From positions 787,433 to 844,676 of the forward strand of contig NW_005434653.1 in the NCBI RefSeq assembly GCF_000315625.1: a stretch of DNA of 57,244 nucleotides, in the 5' to 3' direction. The notes under the pieces are model-generated. The model was not told where the DNA came from. It made no database searches and saw only the letters and a program-made list of their open reading frames with translations. The DNA comes from Guillardia theta CCMP2712 (Eukaryota; Cryptophyceae; Pyrenomonadales; Geminigeraceae). Shown one piece after another: positions 44,201-54,392 of the stretch (positions are counted from its first letter, which is position 1; each line of letters begins with the position of its first letter). The position numbers were made by a program, and so were the translations under genes.

Positions 44201-45130
44201 TGATGCGAGGCTCGATGATCGGACTTACGGTAGGCCGCTCCGGGCGGCCGCCCACCGCCCGGTCCGGCGCCGGGCCCGGGGTCCGACTGTCCCGGAGTCC
44301 GACGGTCACTCAGTGATCGGACTAGTACGGTACCACTGAGACTCTCTTTTTTACTCAAAGACTGAGACGGTGACGGTTGCAAAGTTGCGACTAGTGACCC
44401 TCAATTCATCGAGCACCGGCGGTACCAACCCGACTGAGTCACTAGGGTCACACTAGGGTAGGGTAGGGTAGGGTCACGTGGGGTGGGTACGGAACTCGGA
44501 AGGGTAGCCACGGGGTATTGTTGGGTGGGGTACAGGAGCGCCCCTCAGCTATCTCCGGCCACCCACCCCTGTGACATTCCGGAAATGCAATTCAATGATG
44601 GGGAATCACTATTCCCGGTCCCTCTTTCCACCACCCTACCTGGAACCCAAAATTGAAGAATTGTTGCAGCTAATTTTCCTACAAAGTAATCACTCACCAT
44701 ACAATGCTGTATTGTTTTTAAAATAAGATCACCCACCCCACATTACTTTGAACCCCCCTCCCCCGTTTAACATTAACCCGGCGTCGACCACCTACCCACC
44801 CATCTCTTGCGGTTGAATTCCGCCGTCAGTGGAAATGCCGGTGAGCAAGCGAAAGAACATGCCACACTCAACGAGCACTTGACAGACCTTGACCAACCAC
44901 AACCCTTGAATCATACCCCCTTGCTGCTCCTGCTCCTGCTCAGAAGTTTCTTCTGATCCTCCCGCTCATGCTCATCTTCCTCAGTCAACCTTCCTTACCC
45001 GAGAAATCACAGAGCAGTCAAAACGTTGCGTGTGAGATGCAACAAATGGAGTGCAGGTAGCAGAAGTAGCCGATTTAGGGCACGGGTTGAAACCAGCAAA
45101 AAATTGAGCGCAATGACCAACATATGACAT
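41241..45130. other. Long gene-poor interval with GC-rich blocks and decayed sequence
   Basis: AT-rich until about 41510. A GC-rich dispersed block runs 41520-41800 (GGCCGCCCGGAGCCCGGCCC type). 41990-44100 holds scattered short frames on both strands without a motif; the 42780-43600 part, read on the minus strand, is basic, Gln/Arg-rich and interrupted by many stops, which could be a decayed mobile-element gene but nothing diagnostic is visible. 44225-44480 is another GC-rich block that ends in a TAGGG array. 44500-45130 is AC-rich with CCCACCC motifs. Confidence 0.45.
44455..44476. repeat. (TAGGG)n, four to five copies
   Basis: A run of TAGGG pentamers with flanking TCACACTAGGG and GTCACGTGGGG. 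It is G-rich and resembles a shortened telomere-type motif. It lies at the edge of the GC-rich block 44225-44480. Confidence 0.85.
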
Positions 45131-45919
45131 ATGATGCAGGCGCAGAAATCGAAGCATCCTGCTGATTGGGATGTTTGGTGGATCTGCAACATTGCAATAG
45201 ATGGGTTTGGGATTGCTCCCTATAGCTCTTGGGAATCGTCAGGAGAGGGACAAAAGCAAATATGCAAGCTGGACGACAAGTGCTGCTGCATCCAGCACAC
45301 GGGCTTCAACGAGCTCGGGGGTCTGAGAGGACCTGATGGGCTATGCCTGAGCAGCGAGTACAAATGTTGTTGCCAGTATAATTCCTGCAAATGCTCCTGC
45401 GTGGGATGTCTGGACGAGAATGGAATCTGTCAAAGGCAGAATCAAGAGTGCTACTTGAAGCTTGATGAGAAGAAGTGTGGAGGACGAGGTGACAGCAAAT
45501 GCCTTTGTGTCAAACAGTCGTACGACAATCGACTCGAGGGATTGTGCGACGAGTCGATGAATTTCTACAAGAATGCATGCCGATGCTGCTGTCTCATCGG
45601 TGAGGACAGCGCTAAGGTCACGGACTTGCAGGGTGAGGCGGGCTTCGTCGCAGTCGACTCAAGGGTCCTCTGCCTAATCTCGACTTGCAACATCATCCCC
45701 CAGAAGATCTTCATCGAGTGCTGCGGTGTTCGCTTGTTCGGCCCGTCCAAAGTCAAAGGTGGGGATTTCAGCTCGTCAGCAGCCCCCCCGGTGACTGTGC
45801 AGGACGGAGGTTCAAAGTTTGGAAGCGTGTGCGACGATGGTGAGCTATCATGGTGTGTTGTTTGCAATTGTGACATACTCAAGCAGAGCTGGGAGACTCG
45901 ACGATCCCGTGCGCTTTGA
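45131..45919 (+). CDS. Cysteine-rich protein (about 12% Cys) with CCC motifs, no known family
   Basis: A 262-aa frame contains 31 Cys, many in clusters: KCCCIQ, KCCCQYNSCKCSCVGC, KCLC, ACRCCC, ECCG and WCVVCNC. Between clusters there are repeated GLC(D/L) and DE..C pieces (GLCLSSEYKCCC, GLCDESM...ACRCCC), suggesting an internal repeat of the plan GLC-x(5-11)-C-x(0-1)-CCC. No signal peptide or transmembrane helix is evident at the chosen ATG (45131 or 45134). A GTGAGC donor-like site at about 45840 (just after VCDDG) may start an intron, so the C-terminus and full length are uncertain. Such proteins may bind metals or be disulfide-rich after secretion; neither is shown. It is a strong coding frame without stop codons in an otherwise gene-poor stretch. 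Confidence 0.6.
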   Translation: MMQAQKSKHPADWDVWWICNIAIDGFGIAPYSSWESSGEGQKQICKLDDKCCCIQHTGFNELGGLRGPDGLCLSSEYKCCCQYNSCKCSCVGCLDENGICQRQNQECYLKLDEKKCGGRGDSKCLCVKQSYDNRLEGLCDESMNFYKNACRCCCLIGEDSAKVTDLQGEAGFVAVDSRVLCLISTCNIIPQKIFIECCGVRLFGPSKVKGGDFSSSAAPPVTVQDGGSKFGSVCDDGELSWCVVCNCDILKQSWETRRSRAL

Positions 45920-46302
45920 AGATGTAAGCAGAGTGATTCGAGACCAGACGAAGAAATTCAATGGAGACAGATGAAAAGAAGGATGACATTTGCGATTTTA
46001 TGAAGAAAAGATAAGACTAGAAGTCCTGAAAATAAAGACTGAATGACGATTTTCAGCGTGAACCTCACAATCATCATACCTTTAGATGGTATCTTGCCTT
46101 GCAAGGTTGTTGTTTTGGATATCCTGTATCCTACTCTGTTTGTGACAAAGGCAGGCCTATGTAGCATATCTACAGAAACACAGACTGTGTAGTCTTGTTC
46201 TAACACATGCTTGCTAGAGTCTGTTCAAGTTTGTCTTGCTGTCATTCTTACATACGAAATCATTTGGTTATCGAACACGTTTATCTAGTCTAATCCCCTC
46301 TC

Positions 46303-48381
46303 TCACAGCAGCTCGTCGAGGTCAAAGTCTGGCGCCATCCATGACAGCGCGTGCAAGTCTCCCCCATCTGCTGCAAACGGTAAATTCAACGTCCTTTCTC
46401 TTCCCCCTCAACGTTCAACATCCTCTTCATCTTTCTCTTTCCCCTTCGAAACAACCACCACCCCCTCATAACCTCTCCTCCCCTTCTCCGCAACCTCGCC
46501 TCTCCCTGAACTCATATGATCTCTCGTCATACCCGTCGCTTGCTGATTCCATCCAAGCATCACCGCGTCATCCTTTGAGCATCATTAAGGCAAGCAGAGA
46601 GCGAGGTCGAGAGGGGCAGGAAGAACATAATTTAGAGAAGCAGCAGGAGACCGTCAAGACAGACACCAACTAGTTTCGCAAGAGGGTTGGAAACAGTGGG
46701 GAAGTAAGCCATTGTTGCATTCTCAGTGCAGGCGAGACAGAAAGTGAGCGAAAGGGAGTAAGAGAGGGAGCGAAATGTTTTGCAGTAACAGAGGTATGAG
46801 CACCTGCAAGGGCTTCCGTTTGCTGTCAGTGAGCAGATCCTCTTGGATTAGGCCAGGATTTCTCCCTGCGTCTCCCTTTCCCTCTGTAAGCGATCGAAGT
46901 TGCAGCTGCAAATTTTCGCAAAGTTGTCTTAAAGAAGCCATCTCGACATTGGTGGCTGAAGTTTTGTTCAACAACTCTTGCCTTTCCTTCATCAACGACC
47001 TTGAAGGAGCAATCAGGATAAGGATGACAAGAAAAAAGCATGAGACCTGCTCAGGGCCTTCAAGGAAGAGTTTTCTTCCTCAAGGGTTTGAATCTGATGT
47101 TGAAGACGTTCTTCATTGGACCTTGTCATACCCAATGAATATTTCACATAGTCCAACACGACTCGTCTTACCCGTCGTTCCTCTCTCCCGCCCTATCAGA
47201 GCTGTTGAACGAACCTATAGGAAGCTCAGCAAGACTCCAGCTGTGAAAGAGCAAATGTACGAGCATTTGCCGCTCCGACAGACGGTCGTCTGCGAAACAT
47301 CATCACACGAAGGCATCACTGCGCTGACAAGACAACCTCGGCTGGTGACTGAGATCGCCGTGACTATGATGCATCTCATCAACCCCGATGGAGTCATCTA
47401 CACCATGATGTCATGCTCTTGAAATCGTCTTCTTCGCTTGTCCTCGGATCACTTACACAAGTCTGCAATGTCGATCGCTTCTGCTGGTGACGATGCAGTA
47501 GGGCTCCAACCTCCCTATCATGAGGTCAACCGACACCTGAGAAGTTGCATCTTACTGCATCGTCATCTAGCCCCACAGTTCCATTCCCGCTAATCAGTGA
47601 CTGCAATCAAACCATCAACCATGCAAGTTTGACGAATACTCCACTCACTTCTCTCTGAGATTCAAGCTTTCGAATCTCGTCGTCAAGTTGCCCCTGCACG
47701 ACAAAGTAAGATGGCGAGGAGCCGCCAAGGTCATCGTACATGCCCATCTGTTGTGTATCTTTGTTCCGCTTTCAGCGATGCGATCTTCTTCTCTAAACTT
47801 CTCAGTTTCCTTGAGACATCCAGTCAGCCCCGCCAATCCCTCGTTGACATTTCACCTGTGCGGCCACTGCATCACCCCATACTTGCGACACAATTTCTTT
47901 AGCGCTGTCGTGCACATGCCATACTTCTTGGCAACCTTTTGAACGATGACTCAGCTTGCTCGAAACCAACGAGCAACAAAGAAAACACGAACAATTCAGC
48001 GAGTCAACGAGATAAAAGAACGAGTACAGGAGAGTTACAGTCAGGAGCGGACGTCAAGACACTAAGGTAATGAGACTGGAGAGGAAAAGCAGTGGAGACC
48101 TCATTCAAAGGCATATTGAAATGCTCTCTCAATTCTTTCTCGGTCAGCACCGGTGCTCTGCGCTTTCGATTACTATCAACAATCGAACACGCATGTCACC
48201 TTGCAACGTGCGGACCAACAGCAGGTGATAATGGTGACATCGTCTTCAGCATGTTCTCTTGCGACCTGATCCCAAAGTCACTGAATGGATGCGGTACGAA
48301 TGAGATGAACTTGACTCGTCGCATCGTTCCAGACTCTTCAAGCGACTCGTGAAGCTCGGAGAGGGAGAATGACCGTTTCAT
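46303..48381 (-). CDS. RWP-RK-domain transcription factor with coiled coil
   Basis: From ATG 48381, minus-strand exons give MKRSFSLSELHESLEESG, then RKRRAPVLTEKELREHFNMP with LNE (about 48170-48105), VAKKYGMCTTALKKLCRKYG with VMQWPHR (47935-47856) and KLRSLEKKIASLKAEQRY (from 47809), separated by introns of 46 nt and about 170 nt. This is the RWP-RK plan: F.+P+.+.A...G...T.LKK.CR..GI.RWP.RK+.S+..+I, here with QWPHRK in place of RWPYRK. RKRR is a likely nuclear signal. RWP-RK proteins are DNA-binding regulators of nitrogen responses and gametogenesis in plants and algae. More heptads follow: GQLDDEIRKLESQRE, RLQHQIQTLEEENSSLKALS and KERQELLNKTSATNVEMASL. The acidic end PDFDLDELL has its stop at 46303-46305. 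The first intron near 48200 and several later joins are approximate. Confidence 0.82.
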
Positions 48382-49399
48382 CTTTGCAATCTTGAATTCT
48401 GTCCGGTTCTTGTCGCGGTTCCGATTTCAAGCAAACAATCGAATTGGTTGTCAGCTGATGATTAGTTTCGGCAACTTAAACAAACGTTAATCGATTTGTA
48501 TCTGTTGTTTCCTTGATGTTTTGATGCTTCGGCTTCGTCAAGATCGAAGTTCTATGTAATTTCAATCATTTTCTGAGCGACCATGCATTGGGCGATCCAT
48601 TCTGAGAGATAATCTCACTTGTTCCTGGCACAACATGTCAAAAAACTGCTGAGAAAAGTGAAATCTGCAAGATAAAAGGAGCCCTTGTCCTTTGTTTTTG
48701 TCCTTTGTTTTGTCACACCTTTGTTCTAAAGTGAATTCACACAGTCTTTCTCGCAGTATGAGCTGACTATTTTCATGTCCTGGACTGTTTCGATATATTT
48801 TTCTTGATTGTGCTTTGCCATGAAAGCAAAGCGTACGTTTTTTGTTTAGTTTCACTAGCTGAACAAAGGTTTAGGTTGAGATGAACAAAGGTATCCTCCT
48901 TTCCACATGATCTACGTGAAAATGAGTTCACAACCCTGGACAGCATTGGTTCGATCATTCCTGTTTGTATCGGTTATCATCTATTCGGTTTCAATCAAGA
49001 CCGAATCTCCTAACAGTCCTGCGGAACCCTGACTATGCTCTTCCTTGATAGGGAGCATAGTCCTCTCGCACAACTCTTGCTGATCTCCTACTCCATCCAT
49101 CCTTGTGCTTTCTTTATCTCCATCCCGGGCACTTGCTCCTGCCAATTCCTCTCCCGAACTTTCCTGCTTCATCTGCCCTTGTTCACCATAATAATTGTGA
49201 AGTTTCCGGGGACGGGAGGTTAGTGTTTGAGTACGATTCAACTACTTGAAATTGCTTTTGTTTTTGTTACAGATTTGTACCATAGTCTGAAACATTTGGA
49301 TATTTGGATGTATATTCGCAAATTTTCAATTAAAATATTGAAATTTTTAACCCCTTTGCCACAGTTTGATTGGACCCTTGAATGTTGTGGAGGTCGGCG
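48382..49399. other. AT-rich interval; possible upstream exon on the minus strand
   Basis: 48981-49241 on the minus strand is an open frame with Glu/Ser-rich content (SGEELAGASARDGDKES, then ERTMLPIKEEHSQGSA). It could be a 5' exon of the RWP-RK gene or an unrelated gene; no domain is visible. The rest is AT-rich and without features. Confidence 0.35.
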
Positions 49400-50394
49400 T
49401 CACAGAACAACCCCTACCCCAAGAGCCTCTACCCCTATCCGTCGTCTTCAGCCTTCAGGCCATGTTTGAGGGCCGGTACTTGTAGTACCCTACCTCCTCC
49501 TTCATCATCGACTACCCCACAGAGGGCATATAATCCACTTGTAAAGAAATGTTTGCCAAGCACCGGTAGTTTAGGCCGGGATATGTCAGCCTCTACCGAG
49601 TTTGATTTTTACCGTCGCTAGGCCTCCCCACCTCCCGGGTTTGCCTCAGGCTACCCGGCCCCCTCTTGGACTCTCACAGGGTACGGTCCTCGACACACAC
49701 CCCGGCCCGTAAAGAACTACCCCTACCGTGCCTCCCAATTTGATCGTGGCCTACCCTGCGGCTGCCGAATCCCTTCAAGGCTTCCGAGTGACACTCTGTA
49801 CGGTAGAGATGATCTGTACGGTACGGTACATCGTCACTACACCCCCCGGGCCGTTTGCCAGTTGTCGGACTATCATCCTGACGGCGACTTAACTTTGACG
49901 GTAAAGGATCATCCGATCAGTAAGCCGGTGGCCCGGGACTCCCGGGAGGGGGGCCGGCCCGGAAGGCCCGGGATCGGACGGGAGTCGGAGGCGGGGCCCG
50001 GAGGAGGCCGCCGCGGGCGGCGCCGCCCGGCGGCCCGGCGGGCTCAGGCTTGCCGCAAGCCTTGGCAGTGCCAAGTTGGGCCCGGGGAGACTGGGCCCGG
50101 GGGAGAGCCTCGGACGCGAGTCAGTGAGGCGAGTAAGGAAGGGGCCCGCCGGGGGGCCCTTCCGAGTCCGAGTCGGCTTGCCACGGTTGATTCATGCGGC
50201 CGCAGCCGGACTCCGTGACATCCGTGGCGCGCGCGGCAGCCTGACGTTTCTGCAGTGCCGCGCTGAGTGCCGTGCGTGACTCTCACCGGCGGCGTCCGAC
50301 CGTCAGTGTGGCCGCCGCGGGGGGCTGCCAGGGGGACTACCGTCACAGTGACTAGCCCCCGCTCACTGAAGACGGGAGTCACGCCTAGTACACG
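49400..50394. repeat. GC-rich dispersed block with ACCCCTACCCC, GTACGGTAC and CCCGGG words
   Basis: It starts with repeated CCCCTACCCC-type words (49410-49460, 49720), passes through CTACCCGGCC and GTACGGTACGGTAC (about 49815-49830), and becomes very GC-rich at 49920-50340 (GGCCCGGGACTCCCGGGAGG and similar). Apparent frames of about 60-118 aa are Arg/Gly/Pro composition artefacts. The words are shared with the other blocks in this window. Confidence 0.65.
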
Positions 50395-50455
50395 GGTTTA
50401 GGGCCCGGTTTAGGGTTTAGGGACGGTTTAGGGTTTAGGCCCGCCGGGTTTAGGA
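50395..50455 (+). repeat. Interstitial telomere-like array (TTTAGGG)n, degenerate
   Basis: GGTTTAGGGTTTAGG-type units occur about seven times, interrupted by CCC, ACGG and CCCGCCGG. TTTAGGG is the plant-type telomere repeat, also used by several algae. A second short array in the same orientation is at 52475-52491. Confidence 0.85.
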
Positions 50456-50459
50456 GCCG

Positions 50460-52270
50460 CGGCCCTTACGGTAAGAGCATGCTGCCCTGCGGCGCGTAGG
50501 GAGAGCGCAAGGGGACTGGAGGAAGCTGCGAAATGATGAGAGCGTTCGCAACCTGCTGTATCGGAGATCATGCCAATACACGCAGGGCGAGCGCTCTGGA
50601 GGCCACGTCGAGGAGGCCGCCAACCTCGTCGAGAGGGTGAAGAGCTTCGCGAAGCGGTATCCTGGTAGCCTAGTAGGACAGCTCATGCTTGCAGAGCTGA
50701 GGGTGGATCATGGATGCACTCCCGACGCTATCGCTGAAGCCATCCGCTCGACCGATGATGTCGGCAGGCGAGACGCGACCTGTTTGAAGACTCTCTGAGC
50801 GAATGGAGCTCAGAGTCGAGAGCATGGTTTAACAACAGATGGAGGAGGCCAAGAAGCAGAATGTCGAGGCATACATCGGCACTGAACTGACTTGCACCGA
50901 GGGGACCTCCTTCATCTCCAAGAAAAGTTGAAATCGAAGCTTATGGAGCTGGGTCTCATGGTAGACTCAGTCGATGGAGTCGACAAGGCCATCATGTGGA
51001 AAGCACCTTACAGACCTGAGGCTAGTAGCACGAGCAGACGACATCTCAGTCACCGTCTCCTTCCTTAGGAATGAAGAAGCCATGGCGCTATGGGGCCGAA
51101 GGCAGGCCCGGAGAATACAGCATAGACGGCAGACGGTCGTTCAAGCTTCGAGCCAAGCGAGGACCTTGGGGCACTGCAAGGCCCGGGAGCCGCCGCCGCC
51201 GGAGCCTTGCCGAGCTATCGCAGCTCTTAGCTCTTGGAGGAATGTCGACGGCCGAGATCGCTCAGACTCTCTATCGATTTCAGCTGCAGAGGTACAACCG
51301 CTTGCTGGCATTCTCGTGCAGGGTCCTGGGCAGCCTCCGAGGTCGCAAGGGGCCGAGCCCGAAGACGTATGTGGCTATTGGGGCAAGCACGGGAGCTCTC
51401 GTTCAGAGAGAGCGAGGCGATGGAGGGGGTGCATCTCACTCTCATCAGCGACGACGCCAAGCTCAGAGAGACGTGAGAGATCATGCGGGGCGCAGCAGCT
51501 TTAGAGTCACGTGACAGATCAAGTCGAGGTCAAGCATGAGCACTGAGGCCGCTTCTCGAGGAAGGAGATGGAAGCCGCGGCTGTGCGGAGGAGGTAACAC
51601 AAACCTCAAGCTGGTCAGCGTCGAGGTCGAGGAAGATTCACGGTGACACGCTGAGCTGGGATGGGAGCCTGATAGCTCTCTTCCTGGCGACTTGGAAGGG
51701 GTCCCCACTGTCAGCTCTCAGGAGGAAGAGGAGAGCGAGGAGCAAGCTCAGGACCCCCAAGGGCATCAGCAAGGCGCTGGATGGCTGGAGCTCAGCGACA
51801 TCGACAGGATCACCATGGAAGCAGCGTCGCCGTCAGGGCCAGTCGATCAACAGGTCTTGGTCGACCTCTCGTCGATGCTCTTGGAGACACTGATCAGAGG
51901 AGGAGCTGCTAGCTGGCAAGCTCGGATCTCCCTGGAGCTAGACAAGAGTGTTGGCAAGCTGGCAACGTGGAGTTCATGACGCTCGGAGCTTGGGCAGCCA
52001 CGCCGTTGAAAGAAAAGCTCAGAGCGTACCTCGGGGAGATGCAATGGACACGGGTGCAAGGGAACAAGAAGGTCATGCAGGCAGCGAGGAGGGGCAGCGC
52101 CTTGGAGGCTGAGAGCGATGACATCGAGAGTCGATCTGTAAGCCTCACGGGCAAGGTCGACAAGCAAGACCGACTGCGGCTGACGATGAGAGATGAAGTC
52201 GAAATGGAGGCTGAGGAGGGCGAGGGCGTGGAGGAGGAGGCTGGCACAGGCCTCTCTCGCGCTTGAAGCT
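50460..52270 (+). pseudogene. Decayed coding island between two telomere-like arrays
   Basis: The plus strand keeps protein-like stretches in shifting frames: KLRNDESVRNLLYRRSCQYT and EEAANLVERVKSFAKRYPGS, then GQLMLAELRVDHGCTPDAIA (about 50520-50790), RSFKLRAKRGPWG, GGMSTAEIAQTLYRFQLQRY (about 51235-51300), SSMLLETLIRGGAASWQARI (about 51870-51930) and ATPLKEKLRAYLGEMQWTRV (about 51990-52060), ending with an acidic stretch VEMEAEEGEGVEEEAG and TGA near 52266. Stops and frame changes separate them. Either this is an intron-split gene I could not assemble or, more likely given the lack of clean splice sites, a degenerated gene. The family is not recognised. Confidence 0.4.
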
Positions 52271-52474
52271 CGAGGCAAGTCTTAAAGGTGGACAAGAGGC
52301 AGACTCTGCGGCGGAAATGTGGGCCCCAAGGCCCGGGGGAAGGAGGAAGAAATAAACTTGAAAGCAGGTGGGCACGGGGCAAGCAACGAAGGTAAGCCTC
52401 AGGCTTGAAGGGCAGGTAAGCCGGCCGCGGTGGGCCCGGAGCCTGGGGGAGGGGGAGCCTTTAGAGTTTGACTG

Positions 52475-52491
52475 AGGGTTTAGGGTTTAGG
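52475..52491 (+). repeat. Second interstitial TTTAGGG motif
   Basis: GGGTTTAGGGTTTAGG, identical in phase and orientation to the array at 50395-50455. Together they bracket about 2.0 kb. Confidence 0.8.
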
Positions 52492-52492
52492 A

Positions 52493-52537
52493 GGCGCCGT
52501 TATTTTCGGCAGGCGCCAGGCGCCGTTATTTTCGGCA
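52493..52537. repeat. Tandem duplication of GGCGCCGTTATTTTCGGCA (26-bp period)
   Basis: The 19-bp word occurs at 52493-52511 and 52519-52537, with GGCGCC between. It directly abuts the second TTTAGGG motif. Confidence 0.9.
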
Positions 52538-53280
52538 GCACTGCGGCATGGCTCCTCGCCAGCACGGTGTAGGGGAACTTCGGAAGCCGCCAGGGCGGCC
52601 GGCGCCAGTTGATCGGATCCGAGTGACTCTGTGACTCGGATCATCCGATGCCACCGGATGTTCAAGTTTACGCCGTTGCGTGACGCGCCCGGCATCCGCG
52701 GCCCGCCGGGCCGCCGGCCTAAGGCTGCAGTGCTATGTACGGTAACCTAGTAACTCTGACTCACTGGCCAGTGCCAGCTTCAGTACCGTCTACGTGACAA
52801 GAACTTCGGCTCTCGCTCGGAAGCCCGGCGCAATTTCGGACTGGAAGGAGTGACGCACAGAGTCCCTGGCAGACGAGTTGGAAGGACTCCGAGAAGGTTG
52901 AGACATATGGCACCGCCTCAGCAGGCCCTGAGGCAACGAGTTCGGACTTTCTTCATCCTGATCTGAACTGTCGGCGGTAGGCTACTGTCTGTACCGTACG
53001 TTTACCGTTGAAAACGGTTGTAGTGAAATTCAACGAACTGTCGGTGAAATTTGTACCATGAAAAATACCGTACAGGACACACCTGGTACTCATTTGTACC
53101 ACGTCTGGAAAACACTCCGAGTCATGGTTATTTTCAGTGTACTTTCCTGAAGTGTGTCCCTGGTACCAATATTTGTATTGAAAATTTAACCAATATCTTT
53201 AAAACTAATAGTGCTATATGCTGTGCACTCCAACAAGGTCTGTCTGATTTGCTAGAAGGCTGTTGGTATTCGTGCTATAG
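52538..53280. other. GC-rich dispersed block fading into AT-rich noncoding DNA
   Basis: 52580-52790 contains GGCCGGCGCC, GATCCGAGTGACTC and GCCGGGCCGCCGGCC words, like the other blocks. TACCGTACG occurs at about 52990, and GTACC or GGTAC recurs several times to 53170. No exon is visible. Confidence 0.5.
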
Positions 53281-53710
53281 CGAGGGAGGGAGGGGAGGGA
53301 CAGGGGGAGGGACCGAAAGAGGCAGGAAGGGAGGAGGGAGGGGGGCAGAGATATATGAAGAAAGGAAAGGAGATAGGGTGATAGGGAGGGAGGGAGTGTG
53401 TGTGTGTCGAGGAAGGAGGCGAGGATTAGCGAGGGAGGGAGGGAGAAAGGGGAGAGCGGAGGGAGGGAGAAAGTGAGGGAGCATCTCTCTCTTTCACTCA
53501 CTGGCTGTCTCTTACTCGGTCACTCTCCCTCCTTCTGTCTGTCTGTCTCTCTTCCTCCCCTCACCCCATTTCCTTGCTTGCACCCACCCTCTCCCTCCCT
53601 CTTCCTCCTCTCTCGCTCTTTGCCTGCTGCCAGCCTGCCTGTCAGTGATTCTGTCGGTCCTTCGTCCCTTTCTCTCCCTTGCTCTCCCTTTCTCTCCCTC
53701 CCCCCCCCCC
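53281..53710. repeat. Low-complexity GGGA / CCCT / poly-C tract
   Basis: Purine-rich GGGAGGGA runs (53281-53480) switch to pyrimidine-rich CTCCCT and CTGTCTGT runs (53510-53700) and end in 14 or more consecutive C at about 53700. The two halves are roughly complementary in composition. It directly abuts the left arm of the large inverted repeat. Confidence 0.85.
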
Positions 53711-54353
53711 CCCTCCCCCCCTTCCCCTCAAACACACACTCTTTTCCCTTCTTTATCCTTGTCTGATGCCTGCTATCCGTCTCTCACCCATTCGCTGGTT
53801 TCTGTCTCATGTCTTGCTGTCATGAGCAAGGCAACATGCAGAAGAAGGACTGCCTATTGGATATGGGTATCAGGGTGAACGCGTCAGAACACACAGATCC
53901 AAGGGAGAAATGAGACAAGTCAAGACTCTGTGTCTTTTTCTTTGTTTGGGTCTGATGTGCATTGTGATTACAGAGGTGAGAAGCATCTGCGTTGTTGTAT
54001 CCTTGATATGACGAGCTTTGATGTGATTGTAGGGAATAGCTGCTACTGTTGGCTGTCAAGGTTTTATTGATGGCAAGAAGAATGTCGTGCGCCAGAGCTC
54101 TTGCTTGACATTACGAGGAGGAAGTGGTGCACCATGGAACGTGAGCGATGGTGGTTCCCCTGGGGCGAAAGAGCTCAGAGAGAAAAGTATGGGGAATGTG
54201 AATGGAATGCGCATGGAGCTAACTGGCCATGGTTCTCTCGAGGAACAAGACGAGATGTATGCAGACGAGCAGTTGGCTGTTTACAGCTCTCGTGACGCAA
54301 GAGACAAGACAGAGAGATCGAAAAGACCACGAACTGCAGAAAGAGAGGGGCTA
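53711..54353 (+). repeat. Left arm of a ~640-bp inverted repeat
   Basis: This arm is the near-perfect reverse complement of 56603-57244, with a few substitutions and single-base length changes in homopolymer runs. The inner end is sharp: both arms share AGAGAGGGGCTAG and then diverge. The outer end may run past the window, because the right arm is still matching at the last base. The arm contains the promoter region, signal-peptide exon and start of exon 2 of the Crinkler-type gene. Confidence 0.95.
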
Positions 54354-54392
54354 GCTAGAGGGCGATTTATCTTATTACATACATCTTGTTGA
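53909..54392 (+). pseudogene. Truncated head copy of the Crinkler-type gene
   Basis: Inside the left arm lie the same first exon (from ATG 53909), a 57-nt intron and the first ~89 codons of exon 2, pointing toward the full gene. Beyond the arm's inner end at 54353 the frame runs 13 codons into unrelated sequence and stops at 54392. The NTPase and nuclease-like parts are absent. The intron sites are intact, so a short secreted product remains possible, but it more likely records how the inverted repeat formed. Confidence 0.8.

Noticed and set aside
46775-47422. 215-aa plus-strand frame
   Set aside because: It is antisense to the coiled-coil exons of the RWP-RK gene, which have heptads and proper splice sites.
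49862-50382. Arg/Gly/Pro-rich frames of 60-118 aa
   Set aside because: They lie in the most GC-rich dispersed block, where stop codons are rare in all frames; no motif or splice structure is seen.
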